Shown: one piece after another, positions 60,950-64,000 of the stretch
Numbering within the stretch: position 1 is the first letter of the stretch
How the letters are laid out: every line of letters starts with the position of its first letter
Origin: Flaccisagitta enflata
Taxonomy: Eukaryota; Chaetognatha; Sagittoidea; Aphragmophora
Assembly (NCBI GenBank): GCA_965153355.1
Contig: OZ231127.1
Coordinates: 19,468,001 to 19,532,000, forward strand
Length of the DNA: 64,000 nucleotides
Direction of reading: 5' to 3'
The notes under the pieces: generated by a model
What the model was told of the DNA's origin: nothing
The model's input: only the letters and a program-made list of their open reading frames with translations
The model's database searches: none
Position numbers and translations under genes: made by a program

Positions 60950-61160
60950 CTGTTTTTTACGAGAAACAACAATTCACCGCAAGACTGTGATGAACATGTT
61001 AAATTTTATCCTCAATGATTGATTGATTTAACTTCAGCTGTCTGCTTTTCACAGCGCACAGTTCGTACATGTTGATCTATCCATCAGTCCAGCGTTCGTC
61101 TAATCGAAGGAGCTTTGGGACAACAAAGCTAGCTAAAGACTTGTCCACTGGCACGTGCCG

Positions 61161-61162
<2 letters not shown>

Positions 61163-61238
<76 letters not shown>
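61163..61238. repeat. (TCTG)n microsatellite
   Basis: Nineteen tandem TCTG units. Confidence 0.95.
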
Positions 61239-61239
<1 letters not shown>

Positions 61240-61326
61240 AGAATTCGATATGTTTTTCTCTGTCTTTCTGTCAATGGCTATTTCCGTCAATGTTTCTGTC
61301 TGCCTTACTTTTTTACTCTCTCTCAA

Positions 61327-61345
61327 ACAACAACAACAACAACAA

Positions 61346-61438
<93 letters not shown>

Positions 61439-61560
61439 CCGCAACCTGTACGGCCAGGTTCGGGCAGCGAAAGCCTGGCTGTATCGTGGTTTTGGAAGCA
61501 TCCATAACACAACAACAACAACGACGACGACGACGACGACGCACGCGACGACGACGACGA
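61327..61560. repeat. (CAA)n, SLC22-exon-like unit and (ACG)n upstream of VCPKMT
   Basis: CAA units to 61440, then ggccaggttcgggcagcgaa and agcctggctgtatcgtgg, a further copy of the unit in the 57-58 kb array, then ACG units to 61560. The VCPKMT start follows 118 bp later. Confidence 0.85.
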
Positions 61561-61677
61561 GAAAAATTACGAGATAAAGAACTACGACTACGAGATAAGA
61601 TAAAAAAGATAAAACAAAACAAAATAAAATGGGTACATCATTCTCCCAAATTCAGTTTATTTCATAATCTGCTAACA

Positions 61678-64000
<2,323 letters not shown>

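Overview
This window is nuclear DNA of an animal. It holds multi-exon genes with standard GT-AG introns, low-GC repeat-filled non-coding DNA and long microsatellites. The gene set (GDAP2-like macro/CRAL-TRIO protein, PPP5C, SLC22-type transporter, VCPKMT-type methyltransferase, discoidin protein, calmodulin-like protein) is metazoan. I cannot fix the phylum from the sequence; a marine invertebrate, perhaps early-branching, would fit. Exons were assembled by hand from splice sites and reading phase. Four genes come out with every visible junction in phase: GDAP2-like (13 exons), PPP5C (7), discoidin (3), and VCPKMT (4, cut by the window end).

Layout. 1-15 kb: repeats, a possible 3' part of an unrecognised gene (exons 1407-1593 and 5203-5462), and an apparently intact single-ORF LINE on the minus strand (6816-9977) whose 3' tail is a TTAGG pentamer array. 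15.8-24.8 kb: a calmodulin-like EF-hand gene (+), with a complete secreted discoidin gene nested in its 7-kb intron on the other strand. 25.2-36.5 kb: GDAP2-like gene (-), tail-to-tail with the EF-hand gene. 38.4-44.7 kb: PPP5C (+), divergent from GDAP2. 45.3-58.4 kb: SLC22-like transporter (-), convergent with PPP5C. 59-61 kb: weak exon candidates on both strands. 61.7 kb to the end: VCPKMT-like lysine methyltransferase (+), continuing past the window. The genes look like unrelated housekeeping or cell-surface genes and share no evident pathway.

The unusual content is the repeat landscape. (1) A family that I interpret as Helentron/HINE-like non-autonomous elements: a 5' AACAAGG start, a TCCG-rich interior and a terminal hairpin whose stem differs between copies while staying base-paired. 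(2) A second family with a GGGCAGCGGCCCC hairpin terminus and subfamily-specific internal minisatellites. (3) Several MITE families with 9-bp target duplications (Mutator-like), TA duplications (Tc1/mariner-like) or about 8-bp duplications (hAT-like), including a nested pair. (4) A 3.8-kb long-TIR element with a decayed ORF in the transporter gene. (5) A 1-kb near-perfect hairpin in a PPP5C intron. (6) A (CAA)n array whose repeat unit is the same sequence as the 3' end of transporter exon 1.

Limits: no searches or folding were run. First exons of the EF-hand gene and one transporter junction were not found, and weak exon candidates are scored low.
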